A DNA stretch of 64,000 nt, from NCBI GenBank assembly GCA_051656645.1, contig JBOGCH010000015.1, positions 62,001 through 126,000 of the forward strand, in the 5' to 3' direction. Below the pieces are notes generated by a model. The model saw only the letters and a program-made list of their open reading frames with translations. It did not search any database and was not told the DNA's origin. Every line of letters begins with the position of its first letter. The stretch's first letter is position 1. Made by a program: the position numbers and the translations under genes. Below, one piece after another: positions 53,505-61,917 of the stretch. This DNA comes from JBOGCH01 sp051656645 (lineage in GTDB: Bacteria; Bacteroidota; Bacteroidia; Bacteroidales; Marinifilaceae).

Positions 53505-55457
53505 TTATAATCCGAGCTGTTTTCTTAATTTATCTTGCATTGCTTTTTTATTATACGCATTGCGTTTTTCTATTTCCTTTTTCTTAGATGAGAGCGTGTT
53601 TTGTGTGCTTGTTAAACGCAAATTGCTATTCGTAATGTCGTAAGTACCTTTTTGTTTGTTAATATCGTCGGGGTGATATTGGTATCTATAGTTTCCAAAC
53701 ATCGGCTCAGGAACCGGTGCTATAATAAAGTTTTGTTCTATATACATATAACCCCAATTTGTATTATAATAACTAGCAGGAATGGTTCCAGTAAAATAAC
53801 AATTATCTAAGTCAACGCCTTGAAGTTTTGGTAAAAGAGGTAAAAACTCCGGCAAGTTTCCTGATAAGTTTGTTGAGTTAAAATAAAGACTTTCTAGCGA
53901 CTTTAAATTCGTAAAAGTTGTAGGTATTTCACCTTCTATAGGGCATTCCTCCATATCAAGGTATTCTAAGTTGCTTAAATTGCCAAACTCCTGCGGAATA
54001 GTTCCGGTAACCAAATTTCCACTCATGGCAAGTTCTCTCAGTTCAGTTAAGTCTCCTAATGATGGAGGAATTGTACCAGAGAAATTGTTATAACTAAGTT
54101 CTAAAGAAGTTAATGAACCGAGATTACCAAAAACTTCCGGGATCTTTCCCGTAAAATTATTTTCATATAAGAGTAACATCTCTAATGAATGTAATTCGCC
54201 CATTGAGCTCGGAATATTCCCATATAAATGGTTTGAACCTAAATCAAGGTAGCGAAGTTGCTTTAGCTGACCAATTTCTTGAGGCAACTCGCATGTTAAT
54301 CCACATTCCGATAAACATAAATATAATAATTCGCTACAGTTAAATAGAGATGTAGGAATGCTTTTTCCATTTAAACTATTATCATCAATCTGGAGGAATT
54401 TTAATTTTGCTAAACGGTCAATATCGTTCGGAATATCTCTTATACCACATCCTCTCATTTTTAGCCACTCTAAGTTACTAAGCTCCAAGATTGGAGATGG
54501 GAATGATGTGAAGGAGTAGTCACTAAGTTGTAGGAATCTTAACTGCTTTAAGTTTCCAAATTCCGTTGGGATATTTGAGATTAAACTATTATAAACAATG
54601 CCTAACGTCTGCCCATTATCTTTACATTGTTGCATGGAATATGCGTAGTTACTTAGGTTAATGCCACTCACAATTAGCTCATCGTCTTGTATGTGTAAGG
54701 TAACACCATGCCAATTTTGTACATTTGTCTGTATATCCCACATGTCCTTTAGTGCCTCGCTGTTAGCATGATACAGTGCTACCAACGCTAAGCTGTCATT
54801 AACATTACAAGGCATAGCATCTTGTCCCTCAGCAATATCAATAACATTCTCTTTATTGATATCGTCAGGGTGATATTGGTAACGATAATTGATATCACCC
54901 TTATGTAATGACATTCCATTTGGTATTGGTGCAGTAATAAAATTATTGATGATGTTAAGGCTCATACCCGATCTATTGGAAATTTCCACAAGTTTAGTAG
55001 GTATTGTTCCAGTAAACTTGTTGTCATTCAAATAAAGAAAATTGAGAGTAGAAGTTTGAGTGAAAAAATCAGGAAGAGTTCCGGTTAAGGAGTTGTTAGA
55101 TACATTAAAATAATAGAGTTTATCTAAGGTGGATAACTCCTCAGTTAGTTTGCCTTTTAGGTTATTTTCTTGCAAATCCACGGCATCTACTCTTCCCCGG
55201 GTAAGAGTAATACCATGCCAAGAATCAAGTGATTCATGTAAATCCCAGGAAGTACTCCAATCTGCTCCACCGCAAGCGTTATATAATGCAACTAACGCAA
55301 GGCTATCCGTTTCTCTGGTTGCTTTAAAAGGTTTAACGGGATCTATTGGCTCCGTTGGGTCAACCGTAGGAGTATCTTCTTTGTTTTTGTCCCTACATGA
55401 TGATAACCCGATACCTGTTATTAATACTGCGTAAATTAAATAATTAAATAATCTCAT
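53505..55457 (-). CDS. leucine-rich repeat lipoprotein, copy 1
   Basis: A 650-residue lipoprotein (lipobox LSSC, then RDKNKED and a Pro/Asp/Thr linker). It is built of two modules. Module 1 (about 48-205) starts with an LRR N-cap 'ETDSLALVALYNACGGADW...SWHGITL', has about four repeats and ends 'YRYQYHPDDINK'. Module 2 (about 215-605) starts with another N-cap 'VNDSLALVALYHANSEA...NWHGVTL', has about fourteen plant-type repeats of the form LxxLxxLxLxxNxLxGxIPxxLG, and ends with the same 'YRYQYHPDDINK'. The last 35 residues are a Lys/Arg-rich tail. It is probably a surface-exposed protein that binds proteins or glycans; the partner is unknown. Confidence 0.88.
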   Translation of the reverse strand: MRLFNYLIYAVLITGIGLSSCRDKNKEDTPTVDPTEPIDPVKPFKATRETDSLALVALYNACGGADWSTSWDLHESLDSWHGITLTRGRVDAVDLQENNLKGKLTEELSTLDKLYYFNVSNNSLTGTLPDFFTQTSTLNFLYLNDNKFTGTIPTKLVEISNRSGMSLNIINNFITAPIPNGMSLHKGDINYRYQYHPDDINKENVIDIAEGQDAMPCNVNDSLALVALYHANSEALKDMWDIQTNVQNWHGVTLHIQDDELIVSGINLSNYAYSMQQCKDNGQTLGIVYNSLISNIPTEFGNLKQLRFLQLSDYSFTSFPSPILELSNLEWLKMRGCGIRDIPNDIDRLAKLKFLQIDDNSLNGKSIPTSLFNCSELLYLCLSECGLTCELPQEIGQLKQLRYLDLGSNHLYGNIPSSMGELHSLEMLLLYENNFTGKIPEVFGNLGSLTSLELSYNNFSGTIPPSLGDLTELRELAMSGNLVTGTIPQEFGNLSNLEYLDMEECPIEGEIPTTFTNLKSLESLYFNSTNLSGNLPEFLPLLPKLQGVDLDNCYFTGTIPASYYNTNWGYMYIEQNFIIAPVPEPMFGNYRYQYHPDDINKQKGTYDITNSNLRLTSTQNTLSSKKKEIEKRNAYNKKAMQDKLRKQLGL

Positions 55458-55554
55458 ATATGATATGTTTAAGTTAAATACAAAAATAGTGTAAATATAT
55501 GAGAACTAGTAGATAATGTCATTTAGATATTAATAATAAATATAGGTATAAACA

Positions 55555-55640
55555 TCAAATGAGGCGTGTGTCGGGCCAGATAAAGCTGTATTTATTGGCT
55601 TTGGATTCAATCTTTGTTCCATCAATACCCAGCAATAGAC
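55555..55640 (-). pseudogene. transposase remnant (IS1182-like)
   Basis: On the minus strand 55626 to 55561 reads 'IDGTKIESKANKYSFIWPDT' followed by two further residues and a stop. This closely resembles the conserved 'DGTKIE(S/A)xANKYxFVW' segment around the first catalytic Asp of IS1182-family transposases. Only about 25 codons survive, with stops on both sides and no terminal inverted repeats visible, so this is a scar of an old insertion. The family assignment is from memory of the motif. Confidence 0.5.
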
Positions 55641-55750
55641 TTAATATCTAAACTTGGTATGTGCTCTGACGGGATTATTAAACACAATGTCTTTATTAAT
55701 CTGCTAAAGAAAACCGGATTGATTTACTACGCGAATATGGACAAAATAAT

Positions 55751-55778
55751 AGGATCTCAACTTTAAAGCTGAGATCCT
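55751..55778 (-). terminator. terminator after LRR copy 2
   Basis: AGGATCTCA (55751-55759) pairs with TGAGATCCT (55770-55778), the loop adding further AAGCTTT-like pairing. On the minus strand it is followed by a T-rich tract and lies 61 bp after the stop of the LRR gene at 55839. Confidence 0.7.
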
Positions 55779-55838
55779 GTTATTTAAAGGATAAGGCTGT
55801 ATCTCGACACATCCTCGCCGTATTTATGTAAACAATGT

Positions 55839-57740
55839 TTACAGCGCGTATTGTTGCTTAAACTTAGCCTGTATCGCTCGCTTCGTTGCAGCTTTGCGCA
55901 CTTCTTTTTTCTCATCCTTAGATGTCCTTGTAGTGTGTGTTCTGCAGCTTAAGGTTGATGTGGCGCTAGTCGTAATGTCATACGTCGGTCCTGTTTTATT
56001 AACATCATATGGGAGGTATTGTTTAGCATAATTTCCTTTTAGCCCCTCTGGTACCGGTGCAGTAAGGAAGTTATACTCTAGATTCATCACTTCCCAATTT
56101 GTACCTGCGTAACTAGCTGGAATGGTACCGGTAAAATAAGCGCAATTCAAATATACGTCATTCAATTTAGAGAGAGTAGCTAAAAAGCTTGGTAGCTTAC
56201 CAGATAAGTTGGTATAGGAAAGATCAAGAGAATACAGTGCTTTTAAATTCATAAATGTAGTGGGAATTTCGCCATCAATTAGGCAATTGCTAAGGTTTAG
56301 CTCTTCTAAATAGGTTAAAGAGCCTATTTCCGGAGGAATAGTGCCTGTAATTTCATTATCGCCTAGTATAAGATAGGTTAAATGGGTTATGTTAGCTAGA
56401 GATGCTGGGATAGTTCCTGAAAGTCGGTTTTCCTGCATAAATAAATAACATAACGAACTTAGTTCTCCTATACTTTCCGGGATGATTCCGGTAAATTCAT
56501 TATTGCATAAGTATACCGTCTCAAGCTGTTTTAATGAGCCAATAGATGTTGGTATTGTGCCTGAAAGGCTATTCTCATCTAAATCAAGATAGCGTAATTT
56601 GCTCAATTGTCCTAACTCTTGTGGTAACTCTCCGACAAGATTGCAGCCAAAGAAACTCAAATAATTAAGCTCCGTTAAATTAAATAGTGTCGATGGGATT
56701 GTACTCTCTACTGTATAATCAGCAATCTCAAGATATTCTAATTTAGATAGCTTATCTATACCAGCCGGGATAGCTTTTACGCCCTCTCCATTGAGCTCTA
56801 AATATTCCAAATTACGTAACTCTAAAATGGATGCTGGAAATGAGGTAAAAGAGTATCTTCTTAGGTCTAGTTTTCTTAAGTGGTTAAGATCTTCGCACGC
56901 TTTTGGGAAATCATTGATATAATCGCACAGAAGTCCTATAACTACTAATGTGTTGTCTTTTATTTGTAGCGATACGCCCTGCCAATTATGGATAGGACTG
57001 TTTAAATCCCATAGTTCTTCTAGTGCAGGATTCGCATTGCAGAGCTCAACTAAAGCTAAGCTGTCAGTAACGTTGCAAGGCATAGCGTATAGCTCCCTGG
57101 CAATATCAATTGTCTCGTTTTCTTTATTCGTGTCCTCTGGTAGGTATTGATAACGATATATAATATCGCTATCATTATCTAAAGCCATACCATTGGGAAT
57201 GGGAGATTCAATAAAATTCTCTTGTAATTCAAGTCTATTGTTGGGTTTATTGGCAAATGCAACGTACTCAGAAGGTATTGTTCCTGTAAAATAATTATCA
57301 TCTAGGCGAATCCTTCTAAGCATTGGCATTTGCGCTAGCCACTTAGGTAGTTCGCCGGTTAACGCATTCCCATTGGCATGAAAACGTTCCATTTTGTCAA
57401 GTTTGGTAAGTTCTTCTGGTAATTGCCCTTTTAGGTTATTATAGTATAATTCTACGTCATAAACTCGTCCTCCCTCCATGCTGACCCCATACCACTCGTC
57501 AATTGGCAGCTTCAAGTCCCACGTGTCGTGCCACTCCGTACCTTCACAGGCGTTGTACAATGTCACCAGCGCCAAGCTGTCTGTTTCTCTACTACCCACA
57601 AACGGTTCAACCGGGTCCACTGGGTCTATTGGTTCTACTGGATCAATTATTGGCGCGTCCTCAACGTCCTTATCCCCGCATGATGATAATGCGATACCTG
57701 ATAGTAGTACCGCACATAAAATGTAATTAAAAAATCTCAT
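55839..57740 (-). CDS. leucine-rich repeat lipoprotein, copy 2
   Basis: A 633-residue lipoprotein and clear paralogue of the gene at 53505 (MRFFNYILCAVLLSGIALSSC, then GDKDVED and a 'DPVEPIDPVDPVEP' linker). It shows the same two-module plan: N-cap 'ETDSLALVTLYNACEGTEW...EWYGVSM', about four repeats and 'YRYQYLPEDTNK'; then N-cap 'VTDSLALVELCNANPA...NWQGVSL', about fourteen repeats and 'YAKQYLPYDVNK'. It ends with a basic tail 'EKKEVRKAATKRAIQAKFKQQ' like that of copy 1. It is 381 bp upstream of copy 1 in the same direction, with a terminator and an IS scar between them, so the two are probably separately transcribed. Confidence 0.88.
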   Translation of the reverse strand: MRFFNYILCAVLLSGIALSSCGDKDVEDAPIIDPVEPIDPVDPVEPFVGSRETDSLALVTLYNACEGTEWHDTWDLKLPIDEWYGVSMEGGRVYDVELYYNNLKGQLPEELTKLDKMERFHANGNALTGELPKWLAQMPMLRRIRLDDNYFTGTIPSEYVAFANKPNNRLELQENFIESPIPNGMALDNDSDIIYRYQYLPEDTNKENETIDIARELYAMPCNVTDSLALVELCNANPALEELWDLNSPIHNWQGVSLQIKDNTLVVIGLLCDYINDFPKACEDLNHLRKLDLRRYSFTSFPASILELRNLEYLELNGEGVKAIPAGIDKLSKLEYLEIADYTVESTIPSTLFNLTELNYLSFFGCNLVGELPQELGQLSKLRYLDLDENSLSGTIPTSIGSLKQLETVYLCNNEFTGIIPESIGELSSLCYLFMQENRLSGTIPASLANITHLTYLILGDNEITGTIPPEIGSLTYLEELNLSNCLIDGEIPTTFMNLKALYSLDLSYTNLSGKLPSFLATLSKLNDVYLNCAYFTGTIPASYAGTNWEVMNLEYNFLTAPVPEGLKGNYAKQYLPYDVNKTGPTYDITTSATSTLSCRTHTTRTSKDEKKEVRKAATKRAIQAKFKQQYAL

Positions 57741-57814
57741 ATCTATTATTTAAATTTTAACAAAAGTAATTTAAATTATAAATACAATACACGTTGTAGA
57801 GATAAAAATGTAAC

Positions 57815-57849
57815 AAAAAAGGTTGCTCAAACTAATGAGCAACCCTTTT
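57815..57849 (-). terminator. terminator of the fumarate reductase operon
   Basis: AAAAGGTTGCTCA (57817-57829) pairs with TGAGCAACCCTTTT (57836-57849) around a 6-nt loop, 21 bp after the stop of the iron-sulphur subunit gene. On the minus strand it is followed by a T-run. Confidence 0.85.
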
Positions 57850-57869
57850 ATGTGTATTGACAAAGTCAA

Positions 57870-58631
57870 TTAGTCTTGTAATTTCGCTTTGATATACTCG
57901 CGGTTCATACGAGCGATGTGAGCGATAGAGATACTCTTTGGACACTCTGCCTCACAAGCACCTGTATTTGTACAGTTACCAAATCCAAGTTCGTCCATAC
58001 GAGCTACCATTGCTTTTGCACGGCGAGCACGTTCAATTTTACCTTGTGGTAAAAGAGCAAACTGTGATACCTTCGCAGCAACGAATAACATAGCCGAAGC
58101 ATTTTTACATGTAGCTACACAAGCACCGCAACCAATACAAGCAGCAGCATCCATAGACTCTTCTGCGTCGTGGTTAGGAATTGGAATTACGTTACCGTCA
58201 GGTACACCACCTGTATTTACTGATACGTAAGCACCCGCTTGCATAATTTTTTCAAATGCATGACGGTCAACAATTAAGTCTTTGATTACAGGAAATGCTC
58301 CTGCTCTCCAAGGCTCAATAGTGATAGTTGCACCTTCTTTAAATTTACGCATGTGTAACTGACAAGTAGTTACATCATCATCCGGTCCGTGAGCACGTCC
58401 GTCAATGAATAAGCTACAAGTACCACAAATACCTTCGCGACAGTCATGGTCAAAAGCTACCGGTTCAATGTTTTCTGAAACTAACTGCTCATTAAGGATG
58501 TCAAGCATCTCAAGGAATGAGCTGTCAGTTGATATATTATGGATTTTGTAAGTTTCAAACCCTCCTTTAGACTTAGCGTCTTTTTGACGCCATATCTTTA
58601 GTGTTAGTTCTTGTAAAATTTTTTCAGCCAT
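57870..58631 (-). CDS. frdB: fumarate reductase/succinate dehydrogenase iron-sulphur subunit
   Basis: A 253-residue electron-transfer subunit. 'DCREGICGTCSLFIDG' and the following Cys in 'TCQLHM' bind the [2Fe-2S] cluster; 'CIGCGACVATCKNASAM' and 'CTNTGACEAECPKSIS' carry the ligands for the [4Fe-4S] and [3Fe-4S] clusters. It is four bases after the flavoprotein gene and last in the C-A-B operon. In anaerobic Bacteroidales this enzyme mainly runs as fumarate reductase, forming succinate. Sequence alone does not decide the direction, so sdhB is an equally valid name. Confidence 0.95.
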   Translation of the reverse strand: MAEKILQELTLKIWRQKDAKSKGGFETYKIHNISTDSSFLEMLDILNEQLVSENIEPVAFDHDCREGICGTCSLFIDGRAHGPDDDVTTCQLHMRKFKEGATITIEPWRAGAFPVIKDLIVDRHAFEKIMQAGAYVSVNTGGVPDGNVIPIPNHDAEESMDAAACIGCGACVATCKNASAMLFVAAKVSQFALLPQGKIERARRAKAMVARMDELGFGNCTNTGACEAECPKSISIAHIARMNREYIKAKLQD

Positions 58632-58635
58632 AATC

Positions 58636-60579
58636 TTATTTATATGAGCGTTGTGATACTTTAATGTTTTCGAATACTAAGTCCTCTTTGTGTAATTCAG
58701 GTGCGGTTGTATCTCCTTTGTACTCCCATACCGACACATATTTGTAATCCTCGTCGTTACGTTTTGCTTCTCCCTCTTCTGTTACAGACTCAAGACGACA
58801 GTGTCCACCACAACTTTCTTGACGGTCAAGCGCATCGCGAGCCATAAGGTCTGCAAGATCAATAAAGTCAGCTACACGAGCAGCTTTCTCTAACTCGTTA
58901 TTCATTGCAGTAAACTCACCTGTTATGCGTAAGTTTTTGTAGAACTCAGTTTTAAGATCAGCAATCTCTTTAATCGCCTCTTTCAATCCATCAGCATTAC
59001 GAGCCATACCAATATAATCCCACATAATGTGACCTAATTGTTTATGGAAATGGTCTGGAGATAATTTACCTTTAATATTGAATAGACGGTTCAAACGCTC
59101 TGTAACATCCTTCTCTGTTTGAGCAAACTCAGGAGAGTTAGTATCAATTTTAGGAGTTTGGATATCTTGCGCTAAGTAATCACCAATAGTATAAGGAAGG
59201 ATAAAGTATCCGTCAGCTAAACCTTGCATCAATGCCGAAGCACCTAAACGGTTAGCTCCGTGATCAGAGAAGTTACACTCACCAATAGCGTATAATCCCG
59301 GCACTGTTGTCATTAAGTTGTAGTCAACCCAAAGACCACCCATAGAGTAGTGGATAGCAGGATAAATCATCATTGGATAGCTGTATGGATCCACGTCAGT
59401 GATTTTCTCATACATCTGGAATAAGTTCCCGTAACGTTTCTCGATAGTATCACGTCCTAAACGTTGGATAGCATATTTAAAGTCAAGGAATACAGCTTGT
59501 CCTGTATTGTTAACTCCGTAACCTGCGTCACAACGCTCTTTCGCTGCGCGAGAAGCTACGTCACGTGGTACAAGGTTTCCGAAGGCAGGGTAACGACGCT
59601 CTAAATAGAAATCGCGATCCTCGTCTGGAATATCATTAGCTGTTTTAGTTCCTTGTTGTAATGCAATTGCATCTTCTTTCTTTTTAGGTACCCATACACG
59701 TCCGTCATTACGTAATGACTCAGACATCAAAGTAAGTTTACTTTGTTGTTCTCCGTGAACAGGGATACATGTAGGGTGGATTTGCACAAAACATGGGTTT
59801 CCGAAGTAAGCACCACGTTTGTAAGCATGCCATGCTGCACTACCGTTACATCCCATAGCATTTGTAGATAAGAAGAATACGTTACCGTATCCACCTGTTC
59901 CCAATACTACAGCGTGAGCACCGAAACGCTCAATTTTACCTGTAACCATGTCACGAGCAATAACTCCACGAGCTTTACCGTCAACGATAACTACATCAAG
60001 TACTTCGTGACGATCCATTACTTTTACAGTACCTTTCTCAATTTGGCGGTTCATTGCCGAGTAAGCACCTAAAAGTAACTGTTGTCCGGTTTGTCCGCGA
60101 GCATAGAATGTACGGCTTACCAAAGCACCACCAAATGAACGGTTGTCAAGCAAGCCGCCGTAATCGCGTGCAAAAGGTACACCTTGCGCCACACATTGGT
60201 CAATGATAGCGTTACTTACCTCGGCCATACGGTAAACGTTAGCCTCACGAGCACGGTAGTCACCACCTTTAATTGTTTCATAGAACAAACGGTATACCGA
60301 GTCATTATCGTTAGGATAGTTTTTTGCCGCGTTGATACCACCTTGAGCTGCAATAGAGTGCGCGCGTCGTGGTGAATCTTGGTAACAGAAAGCAGTTACG
60401 TTGTAACCTAACTCTCCAAGAGCTGCTGCTGCAGATCCTCCGGCAAGTCCGGTACCAACAATAATTACGTCCAGTTTACGTTTATTTGCCGGGCTCACAA
60501 CGTTAATGTTCGCCTTATGGTTAGACCACTTGTCTTTTAAAGATCCGGCAGGTATTTTAGCATCTAATACTACTGACAT
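58636..60579 (-). CDS. frdA: fumarate reductase/succinate dehydrogenase flavoprotein subunit
   Basis: A 647-residue catalytic subunit with covalent FAD. 'IIVGTGLAGGSAAAALGELGYNV' is the ADP-binding fold and the His in 'RRAHSIAAQGGINAAKN' is the FAD-attachment residue. 'FVQIHPTCIPVHGEQQSKL' and 'SESLRNDGRVWVP' form the dicarboxylate site, and 'ERRYPAFGNLVPRDVASRAAKE' carries the catalytic Arg. The length and motifs match the B-type quinol:fumarate reductases paired with a single five-helix cytochrome b. It is followed four bases later by the iron-sulphur subunit gene. Confidence 0.96.
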   Translation of the reverse strand: MSVVLDAKIPAGSLKDKWSNHKANINVVSPANKRKLDVIIVGTGLAGGSAAAALGELGYNVTAFCYQDSPRRAHSIAAQGGINAAKNYPNDNDSVYRLFYETIKGGDYRAREANVYRMAEVSNAIIDQCVAQGVPFARDYGGLLDNRSFGGALVSRTFYARGQTGQQLLLGAYSAMNRQIEKGTVKVMDRHEVLDVVIVDGKARGVIARDMVTGKIERFGAHAVVLGTGGYGNVFFLSTNAMGCNGSAAWHAYKRGAYFGNPCFVQIHPTCIPVHGEQQSKLTLMSESLRNDGRVWVPKKKEDAIALQQGTKTANDIPDEDRDFYLERRYPAFGNLVPRDVASRAAKERCDAGYGVNNTGQAVFLDFKYAIQRLGRDTIEKRYGNLFQMYEKITDVDPYSYPMMIYPAIHYSMGGLWVDYNLMTTVPGLYAIGECNFSDHGANRLGASALMQGLADGYFILPYTIGDYLAQDIQTPKIDTNSPEFAQTEKDVTERLNRLFNIKGKLSPDHFHKQLGHIMWDYIGMARNADGLKEAIKEIADLKTEFYKNLRITGEFTAMNNELEKAARVADFIDLADLMARDALDRQESCGGHCRLESVTEEGEAKRNDEDYKYVSVWEYKGDTTAPELHKEDLVFENIKVSQRSYK

Positions 60580-60633
60580 GATTTATATGTTTTATTATTA
60601 TTATCTGTTAATAAGGCAATTTTGGGTTAATGA

Positions 60634-61311
60634 TTAACCGAAAATTAGGAAGTATATAGGAATAATTCCAAAGCCAACACCCATTACAATTGCAAATAGG
60701 TATGCAAGACACTCTAAACGTTTTCTCCAGATTCCGTTGCAAAGACCAATTGATTGGAATGCTGACCAGAAACCGTGAGCAAGGTGGAAGCCTAAGAAAA
60801 TAGCTCCGATAATGTAAACAACACAGTAAATTACACTTTCTCTAAACAATCCTGCAACAAGTGCGTAAGTGTCATGCGCTTCTTCGCCGTTGATTAACGT
60901 CATAGGAAGATCGCCTGTAATTTTGATGTTCCACCAGAAATTGTAGATGTGTACAACTAAGAACGCTAAAATTAATCCACCAAGAATAAACATGTTGCGC
61001 GATGCCCATGTTGCATTCCCTGCCTGTGTGCTTACTGCGTAACGTACAGGACGTGATTTACGGTTTTCAAGCGTTAACTTAATAGCTAACAAAATGTGGA
61101 TAATAAATCCAATAGCCAATACAGGCTCAATAACTTTGATAATTGGATTTGTTGCCATAAAATGCGCGCCAAGATTAAACATCTCACCGGTGCTGTCGGC
61201 AATTAAAAGCAAGTTCAGTGCTAAGTGAATGCACAAGAACGAGATTAAGAAAAGACCCGACAAACTCATTACGGCTTTTCTAAAAATTGACGATGTCAAA
61301 GCTTTACTCAT
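60634..61311 (-). CDS. frdC: fumarate reductase/succinate dehydrogenase cytochrome b subunit
   Basis: A 225-residue membrane anchor of the B type (one polypeptide, five helices, two haems). Histidines suitable as haem ligands lie in the helices: 'FLCIHLALNL', 'GFIIHILLAIK', 'FLVVHIYNFWW' and 'FLGFHLAHGFWSA'. It oxidises or reduces menaquinone. It is first in the operon, 54 bp before the flavoprotein gene, with a promoter and the third hairpin element upstream. Confidence 0.94.
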   Translation of the reverse strand: MSKALTSSIFRKAVMSLSGLFLISFLCIHLALNLLLIADSTGEMFNLGAHFMATNPIIKVIEPVLAIGFIIHILLAIKLTLENRKSRPVRYAVSTQAGNATWASRNMFILGGLILAFLVVHIYNFWWNIKITGDLPMTLINGEEAHDTYALVAGLFRESVIYCVVYIIGAIFLGFHLAHGFWSAFQSIGLCNGIWRKRLECLAYLFAIVMGVGFGIIPIYFLIFG

Positions 61312-61425
61312 AATTTGATTTCAATTTATTAAATAACTGGTTAATTAATTTACTGCGTTTTCGTGGTTTTAATAACGACATTTTACCTGTAAAAACAGCA
61401 AAACGCCGCACATAAATACCAACTA

Positions 61426-61455
61426 CAAAAGTATTTATTTTTCTAACAATCCGAA
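61426..61455 (-). promoter_or_regulatory. promoter of the fumarate reductase operon
   Basis: On the minus strand, TTCG (61455-61452), an 18-bp spacer, then TACTTTTG (61433-61426), an exact TAnnTTTG match. The leader would be about 110 nt. Confidence 0.55.
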
Positions 61456-61604
61456 CCTTATTTATTATTTAATATTACATGAAATAAAGATTTTTCTCTT
61501 TAATAAATCTTTTCACCCTTCTTCTCACATTTAAAACATTGCAACGTTTGAAAAAATAAGTTTTCTAAGATATTTTACATCTAAATGCGAGGTTGTCGCA
61601 CTTA

Positions 61605-61720
61605 TCCTTCCTGTGGGTTTCGACTAGGTTACGACAAGGTTTCGACTACTATTGGGGTATCATACTAGTCGAAACCTTGCCGTAACCTAGAAGAAACCTA
61701 GTCGAAACCCACAGCAGGGA
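61605..61720. repeat. 11-bp-unit inverted repeat array, element 3
   Basis: A hairpin of 11-bp units. The left arm is CTGTG (61611-61615), then GGTTTCGACTA, GGTTACGACAA and GGTTTCGACTA at 61616-61648. The right arm is TAGTCGAAACC, TTGCCGTAACC, TAGAAGAAACC and TAGTCGAAACC at 61666-61709, then CACAG. The right arm has four units against three on the left; the unpaired one is TAGAAGAAACC (61688-61698), so the arms differ by exactly one unit. It lies 294 bp upstream of the frdC start codon, beyond the predicted promoter, and 198 bp after the EamA transporter stop. Confidence 0.9.
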
Positions 61721-61917
61721 TGCACGCAGTGCAGAATTAGCTTGTTTGTGTTGTATATTTGGGGAATACCACCTTGACGAGATCAATTAGCGCATTAAGA
61801 TAATACTGAACTGTATTATTTCAGTGCAAGTTGTGTAAATATGGGGTTTTGATATTGTTTGCCTTGTAACAAGGTATATGTTTTTAGTATGGCATAGTGC
61901 GGTTAAGACTGTTGGGA

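Larger units (their letters stand above)
55458..55838. other. 381-bp gap between LRR genes with IS scar
   Basis: Contains the transposase scar at 55555-55640 and the terminator at 55751-55778. A plus-strand frame of about 43 codons at 55636-55764 (ending 'YYANMDKIIGSQL') is not recognised and has no start signal. The rest is AT-rich. Confidence 0.5.
61312..61917. other. 606-bp intergenic region upstream of the fumarate reductase operon
   Basis: Contains the predicted operon promoter (61426-61455), element 3 (61605-61720), a TGCAC-GCA-GTGCA hairpin at 61721-61733 immediately beside it, and a CCTTGT/ACAAGG hairpin near 61862-61875. No coding frame was recognised. Confidence 0.5.

Noticed and set aside
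55636..55764. Short plus-strand coding gene between the LRR genes
   Set aside because: About 43 codons without a start signal or recognised homology, ending inside a terminator stem and partly antisense to the transposase scar.
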